Positions 43,405-52,210 of a DNA stretch of 64,000 nucleotides are shown here, piece by piece. The translations under genes and the position numbers were made by a program. Below the pieces are notes generated by a model that had not been told where the DNA came from, searched no databases, and saw nothing but the letters and a program-made list of their open reading frames with translations. Each line of letters opens with the position of its first letter. Position 1 is the first letter of the stretch. Location: contig CM043945.1 of assembly GCA_014529385.2 (NCBI GenBank), positions 154,832,241-154,896,240 on the forward strand. The letters are read 5' to 3'. Source of the DNA: Adiantum capillus-veneris (Eukaryota > Streptophyta > Polypodiopsida > Polypodiales > Pteridaceae).

Positions 43405-43651
43405 ATTACTCAAGGGCTCCTGCAAGCACTGTAGGGTCAGTTCTCGTCACCAATTTGGCCACTGGTGAAAGAAAAGGAGGCATTGACAAGACCGAGGTTT
43501 GAATAGACTTTATTGCTCGCTTTACAGTGAATATTAAAAGGTTTCTTATTGAGGAAGACTGATTTAAAGATTCCTTTTGTCAATTTGTTGAAATGCTTTC
43601 CCTTTGCAGATTTATTTCCATTCAATACCAGAAGAAGTAATTACAGAACTG
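43405..43651 (+). pseudogene. Two exons of a Maf-like nucleotide pyrophosphatase (host gene fragment)
   Basis: Exon a (43405-43496) encodes YSRAPASTVGSVLVTNLATG and then ERKGGIDKTE. Exon b (43610-43651) encodes IYFHSIPEEVITEL. Splice sites fit: AG before 43405 and 43610, GT at 43497 and 43652 (gtaggt), with the join in phase 0. The combined sequence reads like the central-to-late part of plant Maf/YhdE-family proteins, which hydrolyse noncanonical or modified nucleoside triphosphates. A possible further exon at 43726 (NVASG) is weak. No N-terminal exon or C-terminal end was found, and LINE-Z sequence begins by about 43740. The gene is therefore a fragment, or continues as a much diverged copy. 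This is from pattern memory, not a search. Confidence 0.5.
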
Positions 43652-43739
43652 GTAGGTTCTGTTGTAAGCTTCTCAAGAATTTTTTTGATGATTGTGCACG
43701 TACCATATAATTGTTTATGAACTAGGCCATGGACAATGT

Positions 43740-44690
43740 TGCATCAGGAACAATAACACACCTTTTTTTTAATAGTATTGGCAAGCTAGTAAGGGGTTTT
43801 ACATGCTCTTTCTCTCTATGCTTTATGGGGTGCAGGTATGGGGACCATCATAGCCGAGCTGGCAGTACTGATGGATGGAGATGTATGGAGAGGCCTCTGG
43901 TCTTAATTTCCTGGATGATTAGGCCAAGGTCTCCATACCACATGAGATTGTTCATGCAGAGCTTGCTGCTCCCCTGCTGGTCATAGAGGCACTTGCCAGA
44001 TCCATCTCTTTTATACACAATATCTGGATCTCCCCAAAGATAGATATGCTCGCCTCGCTTTGGAGTCTTCTTGACAGCTTGCCTCATAGGGAGACACATC
44101 TTGTTGGTATGCACAGGTGACATCTTGGTTTCAGCTATATGGTTTTAGTATGGACAGAATACCCCTCTTCTAGTACTCGCTGGATGCACCCTTTCTTGGC
44201 CCTCTCACGGACCAAGATTACTTGCCTCATTAGATAGGATTTGATTCAACTAGACACCAGGAGGACATGGACAAAGCCGACACTAGAGCTTGGCACAAAG
44301 ATGGCTTTCTATAGAGAGGATCTTCTCCAGCTCACACAGGATGGATTTATGATGAGACCTGCCTATATGGACACTCATTTATCCCATGGGATACAATGTG
44401 CTATTGGTCAGATGCGCACATCATTGCACTAGCTAGAGATTGAGACTAGCTAGAGATCGAGATTGGTAGATTTAGGAGAGTTACAGCAGAGCCCAGGATT
44501 TGCTAGTTGTGTTATATAGAGCTTGAGACAGAGTTGCATCACATATGTCAGTATCCACTGTACTATGAGATACGAGGCCGCTTTCACTATCTATTCAGAG
44601 AGGGCTTTTGACCATTGGCTAGAGTCATGAGATATAAGGATCAAAGATACCTCGATTGTTTTTGCTAGAGCTGCGCAGACACAGGGAGAG
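43740..44690 (+). pseudogene. LINE-Z ORF2 C-terminal fragment
   Basis: This is plus-strand, frameshifted coding sequence of the region after RT. It includes MLYGVQVWGPS (near 43820-43850), IPHEIVHAELAAPLLVIEAL (near 43930-43990), and LGTKMAFYREDLLQLTQDGF (44256-44312). The zinc-binding end CQLC...HHICQYPLYYEIRG lies near 44500-44570. It ends at LLELRRHRESLLRG (44660-44700). The Cys/His pattern is typical of L1-like LINE tails. An antisense open frame at 43848-44123 overlaps it and is not a separate gene. Confidence 0.65.
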
Positions 44691-44699
44691 TCTCCTCAG

Positions 44700-45560
44700 G
44701 GGATTAGATAGTTGTTTATGGTCTAACTTGCATAATATCCCAGCTACTCCAATATGCTTTTTCAGCAGCACAGGGAAAATTCATCTCCTTCCGAAATCAC
44801 CCTTCACAATGTGTAGAAGGCACATGGTCTTCCCTCCCCTACAAATTGGGTTTGTCTTTTGACAAAGCTCACGCCATCCAACTTAACACTTGGTTAATCA
44901 ATAACATGTCTGCTCAAAGTCATGGCCAAGTGAATAGGCAGGTAAATGTAATTCCAATGGGGCTGGCTTGCTCACCCTTGTGGTGTAATCTCTAGCTTCA
45001 TGCGTTGGAATATGATTTCTTGGCCTAAACCCTTAACTCACCCTTACCCTCATTGGTTTTATCAAAACTTGGGCAACCTTTTAGATACTTTGATGATATC
45101 CTATTAATCAACACACTTGAACCATCTTACTTCATGAATCATCAAATAATCTACGCCTCTTGCTTAACAATTGAAAGTGAGGAACAAGACTGTGCTAAAT
45201 CGCTCAACATACATCTCACCATTGACAAGGGACTACTCATCAAAACTTTAGCCCAAAAGGAAGATAACCTACCTTTTACCCCAATCCACTTTCAGAAGAG
45301 ATCAAGCAATAGACCTTCAGATTGGGCCCACAAAGTAATATTATCACAACTCAATCCCATACTATTCTGCAATACTCACACAACTCTTGCCATCCAAAAT
45401 ATCAGGACTTAAATTAATTCCTTCTGCCAAATTGGTTTTGAACGAGCCAAGCGATGGAGACTTGTGAAAAGGTATCTACAAGAGTGCAAATCCTCAGCAT
45501 TCACATGTGACCTTTTGGTAATACTAGAGAACTTGAAAATTGGAGGGCACTAGGACCTCT
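44700..45560 (+). pseudogene. Reverse transcriptase relic, possibly Penelope-like
   Basis: This is a decayed RT unlike either LINE family. One frame runs WSSLPYKLGLSFDKAHAIQL, then QVNVIPMGLACSPLWCNL, a TAG at 44993-44995, LHALEYDFLA, a TAA, and RYFDDILLIN at 45083-45112. It continues through LNIHLTIDKGLLIKTLAQKE. The P-MG-acSP block followed by R-Y-x-D-D suits Penelope-like or related RTs better than LINE (ADD) or gypsy (IDD) types. No GIY-YIG endonuclease is seen. It could also be part of another RT-bearing family. Lesions show it is inactive. Confidence 0.45.
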
Positions 45561-45561
45561 T

Positions 45562-45864
45562 TGGGGGCCTAGTACCCCCAAGGAATGTATTTATCATAGT
45601 TACAAGGAATGGCCAGTTTTAGGTCTCCGTTCCCCGTTCCGATTCCAACTTCCCGTTCAAAGGGGGCTAGTGCCCTCAAGGAATGTATTTATCATAGTTA
45701 CAAGGAATGGCCATTTTTAGGTCTCCGTTCCTCGTTCCGATTCCAACTTCCCGTTCCAACGAATCCCCGCTCTGTGTTTTAAACGTGAGTAATCGTAACA
45801 GGGAATGGCGTTTCATGCCCGTTGCCGTTCCCCGTTCCCCATTCCAAGTAAATATGGTATTTAT
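45562..45864. mobile_element. hAT-type MITE copy 2 (164 bp) with partial tandem duplication
   Basis: The MITE spans 45693-45856, with a perfect 8-bp TSD, gtatttat (45685-45692 and 45857-45864). It starts catagttac and ends aaatatg. It has the same layout as 10904-11064 (GTTCCCCGTTCC blocks). Just upstream, about 98 bp covering the left flank and the first 64 bp of the MITE are duplicated (45562-45659), so a truncated second left end starts at 45595. Confidence 0.75.
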
Positions 45865-45889
45865 CCTTCTAGTGTGGGTGGAGGAGGGT

Positions 45890-45893
<4 letters not shown>

Positions 45894-45954
<61 letters not shown>
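45894..45954. repeat. (TC)n microsatellite
   Basis: This is a nearly pure TC run of about 60 bases, followed by a short C run. Confidence 0.95.
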
Positions 45955-45956
<2 letters not shown>

Positions 45957-45960
45957 CCCC

Positions 45961-46769
45961 GTTAGTCTTCATGGTTCAACCCTAGAGACCTCTATGGGTA
46001 TCCTCCCAAGGTGGGCCAATAGAAAAATGGAAGGACTCCATAAGGTACATTAATTAAAACCCCTCCACAAAAGTGGGAAGAAGAGTAGCCCAAGAAGCTC
46101 TCTTTGAAGGCGTGCCCTTTTGTGACAAACATAAATTCTAAAACTGGATACACTAAGGTCACTCCCTCCCTCTCAAAACAAGAAAAGTAACCGGCCCACT
46201 CTCCCTCTTGGATCCTTCCCCCTCAACCACCTTTTGAAGGGAACTCAAGAAGACTCCACAAAAACTTATATAATAGTGAGAGACTCCATAACCACAAGGC
46301 ACATGCTCTGGCTACTCCAGCCAACCTGTAGGAAATTACAACACACTTGCACCTCTAGATGGAGCCTTCTTACAGGTCCGGTTAAATATAGTTTGTTGAA
46401 TTAAGTGGACATTGATATCAAGCAGGGACCTGTCTTCAGTCACAAGAAGATTTTTATGCTTTGGTTTTTGGTGATGGTGGCAGGCAACAAGGGAAGCCTT
46501 TAGTTAATCCCGAAACTACTTTTGTAATTCTTGGCGTTCTTGTAATTTTTCGGCATCTCTAATGGAAATGGCTTAGTTGTGATTCTATTTTTTGTTTTGT
46601 TTTAGGGGTCAGGTTGGGCACTCCCGGCTGCTCCCCTCATACACCAAAAAAGTGCACAAGAAGAACGACCAAGACTGTGCACCCAGGCTCCTAGTTGTGA
46701 TTTTATTCATGGGCTATTTGGCTTGATAAAAGTAATCATAAAGTATTGAATTGATGTAGTCACATACTC
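45961..46769. other. Unassigned sequence
   Basis: I see no domain, RNA gene or clear repeat. A poly-T/pyrimidine-rich stretch near 46580-46625 is the only notable composition. Confidence 0.5.
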
Positions 46770-47590
46770 TCTCTGAGGTAATGGGAAGGGATGAGCTTGC
46801 TTGTGAGATGTGGATCAAAGTTCAGACAGAGGTTTGTCACCCTCTTTATATTTTTATATGCTACTTTGCGCCTTCTACATCTAAATATGCTAGCCCAAAT
46901 GGGCAATGCCCGTATGTGATCTTAGATGATGATATTGTGGAGTATTCGAGAGTGGAGGATATCATGTTAGTTAGGAACTTTAATGCAAGGACAGCTTCTT
47001 ATCAAGTTGCCTTTCTTGATAAATCAAGAGAGTGTTTTCATGAGTATGACCATGTAGATGATTTTGGCATTGGGAGGGTTTCCGAGGGTTTAAGTAGATG
47101 CACAAAGTATGGTAAATATCTCCTAGGGATGGGAGCTATGCATGGGTTAGCCGTACTCATAGCATAGCTAGATGGCCATTATCAAGTGGATTTATATATT
47201 GCCTACATTGGCATGCTGCCAACATAGTGAATTACGTACTTCGCCTTGCTTGCCCTTACCCCACGTATTTGAGAGCTTTGTGTTTCAGTAATACCTATTG
47301 GATTTGTTGCAGATCATGCATAGTTATCCCTAGTGATCGCCGCTATACTACGTGTGCCCATGGATAGTTAGCAGAGACGTCCTTATCCTAGATACCAGTT
47401 TTCTAGAGAAAAGATGTGGTCTACAATTTTGAGATATTTAGATTGCTAGCAGAGGTGGATCCTTCTGCACCATTGTTTGAGCTTAAACACTAGCTTAAGA
47501 CACTATTCATGCAACCCAGCTATAGCCCACTCTTGCGGTACAGCGAGACATGATATTGGTACTAAGCTTCAGATTAGCTAGGGTGATGAG
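46770..47590 (+). pseudogene. LINE-Z endonuclease fragment, plus strand
   Basis: An open frame at 46781-47167 aligns by eye with the endonuclease at 243-527. Shared phrases are the CYFAPSTSKYASPNGQ and ILDDDI segments and the catalytic DFNART motif, here NFNARTA. It extends through YGKYLLGMGAMHGLAVL, the region just before the final endonuclease strand. Beyond 47167 decayed inter-domain sequence can be followed in several frames to about 47590, with no RT. The copy has lost the catalytic Asp (Asp to Asn). Confidence 0.7.
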
Positions 47591-47783
47591 TAGTGTCTAG
47601 AGACTAGGGTCAGATTATAGAGAGAGGAAGCAACGGGGGACACTGTCAAAGGTGGCAGCGGAAGAGATGAACTGGTGGACGCTAGTGATCCGGTGGACAC
47701 CTCGACTCTGATCTAGAACACCTGCAATGCCAAACACATGAACAAGGCACACGAGAGATCATTGAGGTAGAAAGTGAGGACAT

Positions 47784-47785
<2 letters not shown>

Positions 47786-47839
<54 letters not shown>
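47786..47839. repeat. (GA)n microsatellite
   Basis: This is a 54-base GA run directly adjoining the LINE-Z 3' end at 47840. Confidence 0.95.
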
Positions 47840-47842
<3 letters not shown>

Positions 47843-48006
47843 AATGAAATGTTATATTAACGTTTTCAAAAGGCCAAAGTGGCCTATGAGACCAGAAAGT
47901 TACAATGTGGTGGATCTGATACAGAGTCAGAGTAACAAAAAATGACAAAATAAAATACTATGGAATCCTAAACCACTAGGTGTGAGCTAAGCAGCTATGT
48001 GGGATG
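47840..48006 (-). mobile_element. LINE 3' end fragment, minus strand
   Basis: It is the inverted counterpart of 42515-42717, including the gaaatgaaatgttatattaa end. The terminal simple repeat is (GA)n here rather than (ATTTC)n alone. Confidence 0.45.
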
Positions 48007-48158
48007 GCTAAATCACAAAAGATCCAGCATCGGTCGCTAGCGGATCTCATCAATCTCCTCCATGGTCAATAGCCTGACCGGGCGTCGTGCATGTTGGGCC
48101 AAAGTGATCCGAATCCTCTGATGCAGCCTCCGTCGATGCTGTGTAGTCCTCCGTAGTC

Positions 48159-48160
<2 letters not shown>

Positions 48161-48202
<42 letters not shown>
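48161..48202. repeat. (GA)n microsatellite
   Basis: This is a 42-base GA run. Confidence 0.95.
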
Positions 48203-48206
<4 letters not shown>

Positions 48207-48393
48207 AGAGGCTCTCCATGCTGATAACAAGTTGCTCGTACAAGTGACCAAGGGTGGTCTGGCATAGAACTGACATGCCACCACAACTGCGACTGGTACG
48301 GACAATGCCAGCTGCTCCTGCACACAAGACCATTGACAGGGTCTCCAGATGGGCTGGAAACCCCAACACAGATCCACCTCCCGGCAAAGGAAG

Positions 48394-48397
<4 letters not shown>

Positions 48398-48439
<42 letters not shown>
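48398..48439. repeat. (GA)n microsatellite
   Basis: This is a 42-base GA run, about 195 bp from the previous one and in the same orientation. Confidence 0.95.
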
Positions 48440-48442
<3 letters not shown>

Positions 48443-48717
48443 AGGCCTCAAGGCTGCCGGTGTGGCTGCTCTGTAGAGAAAGTAGGGATCTCTGCTCCCC
48501 TCGGCCTCTGGTGCATCAACATATGCTGCCCACCACTGCCAGCAAGGCTCTTCTCGGGTGGCCCCCAAAAACGTTGGGAAGCTGCCTATGAAAACGCTAG
48601 GGGAGCGGCTGAAAAACACTAGCCTATCCCTCTCTAGCTGCCAAAACACTGGCCTGAGAACTTCCCTGATGGGCGCCCCATAGGGCTGCACACACACATC
48701 TTTGGAGGTGACCTTTG

Positions 48718-48720
<3 letters not shown>

Positions 48721-48759
<39 letters not shown>
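48721..48759. repeat. (AT)n microsatellite
   Basis: This is a 39-base AT run. Confidence 0.95.
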
Positions 48760-48761
<2 letters not shown>

Positions 48762-50387
48762 TGCACCAGCCAAATCTGCCCGACCCATCCCTAACCCTGC
48801 ACGACTGTGATAAATGGGGGAAAAATAGGGAGAGTGGAAAGGGGGCACTGGATGCCCATGGGGCATGGGGGGGAAAATATGACAAGGCTGTGGAATAATA
48901 CTCCCAGTCTGCAGGAACACAGATGGCCATGGAACCAAGCCAAAACCCAAGGCTAAACATGGCTTAACACAACCCGACATGAGAAATCTACCTCACATTG
49001 GCCGGGCACAGTCACAAAACAACCCCCACTCCCTAACACTTGTCCTTGGAAGAAACTAAGACCGACTAGATGAATCCACAGAGATGCTTGAACTCTAACA
49101 CCCCCTCTCAACTCCTGGAAAGGAAGTCGGACTAGGGAGTTGGAGTGAGCAATCTGCAATCGTAAAGAGAGGGTTTTGTGGACGAGGATAGCTGCTACAA
49201 AGCTTCGAGGTCGAATAATATGTGGCCATCATACCATCTGACCGCTACCCCCGAAAGACGTCCAGGAAGTAAAATGCTGTCTGCTGAAAGTAAATCCAGC
49301 TCTATCAAGAATCTCCTCAACTCAACCTACTCACAAGACGCACAACCAGCATTTGCAGAAGGAATTGGTGTTGACGGCTCCAAGAGAATGCATCAAAACT
49401 GAGGGTCAAGGCATAAACTGTTGGTATTCAGATAATTTCCCAACTCTAGAGTACTCCACCCTCGAGGAAAGAGTCGGAAATCTGCATCTCCTGTCATATA
49501 ACAGACCCGTAAAAGCACATTTGATTTTGAACAGAATTTCATTGGGCCTTCTAAAGGTTGCATCATACTTTTGGCCACCTTAACACATGCGAGAAACTCC
49601 AAGCTGGCACGGGAAGTCCAAAGAATCGGACAACCGAGGCTAATGAGACATCAATTGTTCGATGACAAAGAACCAAAGAACTGCACCAACCATCATATAC
49701 AATGATGAATTGCTAGTTGTATCTGAAGGAACTTTTTTTTTCCAAGAAAAAGATCCTTCTATTAGTTAATGAAACTGCCCATAGCGCTACAACCACCTCT
49801 TCGAGAGAGGGTTACAACAACCATGATGGGGAGACTCCCCCAATGAAAAAACAGCATATGTACAATGAGGCTAAATCAAGAAATGAGAGGAGGGAAAAGC
49901 CACACAGGTGAAAAGGCTCGCTGCTGCTAGCGCTCACCCCCCCCGCCATCGCATCCTCTCCCCCCTCGTAGCTCGCGAGGCCCTGCTCCACCCCCCGCGC
50001 TGTTCACTGCCCCCGTTTCCTGCTCCCGCACACCCGTGCTGCCCCAGCCCGCCCACCCCCCCCCTTGCTCGCGCTCGCTGCCCTTGCCCGCCACCCCCCT
50101 CATTTGCCTGCCCTCGCGCTCCTTTCGCCATCGCTGCACCTGCCCGCCCCTTGGCCTCAGCCCTCCGACTCACCACCCGGCTCCTGTTCTCTTTACGCCT
50201 TCCGCCTACCTGTAGGCTGTTTTTTGTCAGCTTGCTGGTATATGCCTCGACACCAACGCCCCTGTCTTCGTCATTCCCGAAGGTTCCTGGACTTGGCTCT
50301 GCAACACTGCTTCTTCGGACAGTGCTCGTCGTGCTCGATTGCAGTGTCTCTTCACCGTCCGCTTCTTCGTCACAGCAGTAGACACAG

Positions 50388-51478
50388 ATGGAGGCTCGAG
50401 CTCCACCACAGAGGGGCTCATCCGAAGCCCCCTCGCCCGACCCCGCTGAGCCCACCATTTGACTTGCTCTATCGCCGACAGAGCAAGCGAGCCTAGCCGC
50501 TGAGGTTGAGCGTTTGCAGGCGACTTCGGTCATCTGCAAAATTCTCGGCACCCGTCCTAGCAGAGGAGAGCTGCGAGACCTTCTCCAGGCCCGCCTTCTC
50601 GCAAAGGTGGGCAAGATCTTGGATGTTCAGATTCTCGGACGGGGGTACTACCAGATCGAGTTCAAGACCTCCGAGATGGCTTCCAAGGTCATAGCTATGA
50701 GTCCATTGGCCATCCGAGCATCACGCGCCCACTTTCGACAGTGGCGACATGGTTTTGACCCAACTTCGGATGTGCTAGTAGAGGAGGCAGACATCCCCAT
50801 TTCAGTCTGCTTTCCAGGTTTACGGAGGGAGAACCTTCCACTTCTCTCCAGGATTGGCTCCGCCATCGGGACTATCCTGGAGACAGCTCGTACGGCAGCA
50901 TCAGTAGTTGCCAAGGCAGCTGGCATCCCTTCAGTTCGAGTTTTGGTCAGAGATACCCACACGCTCCCGAAGGTCATCCTTCTGCCTCGGGTGAGTGAGG
51001 GTTGGTTTAGACAGAGTGTGGAGTACTCGGGTCTCCCGAACCAGTGCTTCATTTGCAGACAAATGGGCCACCTAGCGAAGGCCTGTCCACGGAGGAGGCC
51101 ACGACCTCCACCTCAGCCTCAGCCCCAGCCTACCAAGGCTGGGCCGCAGCCAGAGCCAGCGGCACAGCGCACAGATTCAGAGCCACCCTCCGAGCCTGGG
51201 GCTCCAGCAGAGAAGGGGTGGCAGTAGGCCCGTGGCCGTCGACGCCAGGGGCCATAGCGACAGCCTGGCACTCAGAGTGGCCCTCAGGTGCCTACTCAGC
51301 AGCATTGGGTTCCCACGGGGAACCGCTTTGGTCCTCTTGAGCAGGAGGAGCCCCCTACGTCAGCCTCCACCTCCGCTGCACCCTCGACAGCCGCCCCACC
51401 TTCAGAGTTCCCCTCCTTCTCATCCTCCCCACCTCGCCCACCTGCCTCTGTCGCCCCGCCCCGCTTCTCTTCCCCTCC

Positions 51479-51514
<36 letters not shown>

Positions 51515-52210
51515 TTCTCCCCCTCCTCCTGCTTCAGTACCACAGTCGACTCAGGAGACTGGTCCCTTACTGGCGGCTAGGAGATCTCTTGGCAGCGCCT
51601 TTGCCACGAGTCGCCTAGCGAGAGAGGGTCAGCCCTTCTTGCGGCCCCCTCTACAGATTCAGACTTCTTCCCTTGCAGATATCCCTCGTGGTCTGAAGAC
51701 CACGAGGCAGCATGCTTCAGGGTCCATGCTTTGTTCCTCGCCGCTAGGGGGACAGAGGCCTTGGACTCGGCAGTTGGTTTCTCCTTCCCCCTCTGTGGTA
51801 GGACCGAGACAGAGTGGTCCCTCGACTCAGTGGTGGGATGGTTGCATACACAGGTTCTCGAGTTCTCTCACCACATGGGAGAACTTGGAGTTACAGATTT
51901 GCTGCAGACTTTGTGGCCACTCGCCAAGTTTGCGGTGACACCCCCAGACTCAGCAGGATGTAGGCACATTGTGGTGTACTTCTTTGCTGATACGCAGTGT
52001 TTGCCTTGCTATGTATACATTCATGAGGACTCCTGGACAGAGGAGGTTGCTTTACGCACGGTTCGCTCTGCTTGGGCTTGGCCTAGGCACTCACTGCAGT
52101 CTCGCCTATCTAGAGGACGCTCGGATGCGGATTACTCCCAATCCAAGCCAGCCTCGAAGATAGCCCGTCTTGCTGCTGCGGCAGCATCTGTTCTCTCTCG
52201 CTCCCCATGA
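50388..52210 (+). pseudogene. LINE-A6 ORF1 (CCHC protein)
   Basis: ATG at 50388-50390 (MEARAPPQRG) was chosen by alignment with A4 and A5. A CGA-to-TGA stop occurs at about 50459. From there to 51227 the frame is open, with a DUF4283-like part and the knuckle CFICRQMGHLAKAC (near 51043-51084). CAG-to-TAG stops follow at about 51226 and 51255. The proline hinge holds an uninterrupted C run (51481-51511) and a frame change. About 70 residues that A4 has before FLAARGTEALDS are missing near 51690-51720. The C-terminal domain (51731-52210) is open and ends VLSRSP with TGA at 52208-52210. Confidence 0.82.
51481..51511 (+). repeat. Poly(C) tract inside the ORF1 proline hinge
   Basis: About 31 consecutive C encode polyproline. 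Length changes here would shift the ORF1 frame, as appears to have happened in several copies. Confidence 0.85.

Larger units (their letters stand above)
48007..49717 (-). mobile_element. Probable copia-type LTR region with microsatellites
   Basis: On the minus strand a purine tract (tgagaggggg, 49101-49110) precedes TGTTAGAGTTCAAGC starting at 49100, a typical polypurine-tract/3' LTR boundary of Ty1/copia elements. Further along, gttatcagcatgg near 48215-48230 resembles a PBS. (GA)n tracts at 48161-48202 and 48398-48439 and an (AT)n tract at 48721-48759 lie within or beside it. No pol motif can be read between 49110 and 49717. The LTR limits and the second LTR are not established. Confidence 0.4.

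Noticed and set aside
43848-44123. Minus-strand 91-aa open frame as a possible gene
   Set aside because: It is antisense to LINE-Z ORF2 coding sequence that shows clear LINE motifs on the plus strand.
48037-48697. Open frames across the CT/GA runs (minus strand, up to 215 aa)
   Set aside because: They are kept open by dinucleotide repeats encoding Ser-Leu or Arg-Glu repeats, with no domain on either side.
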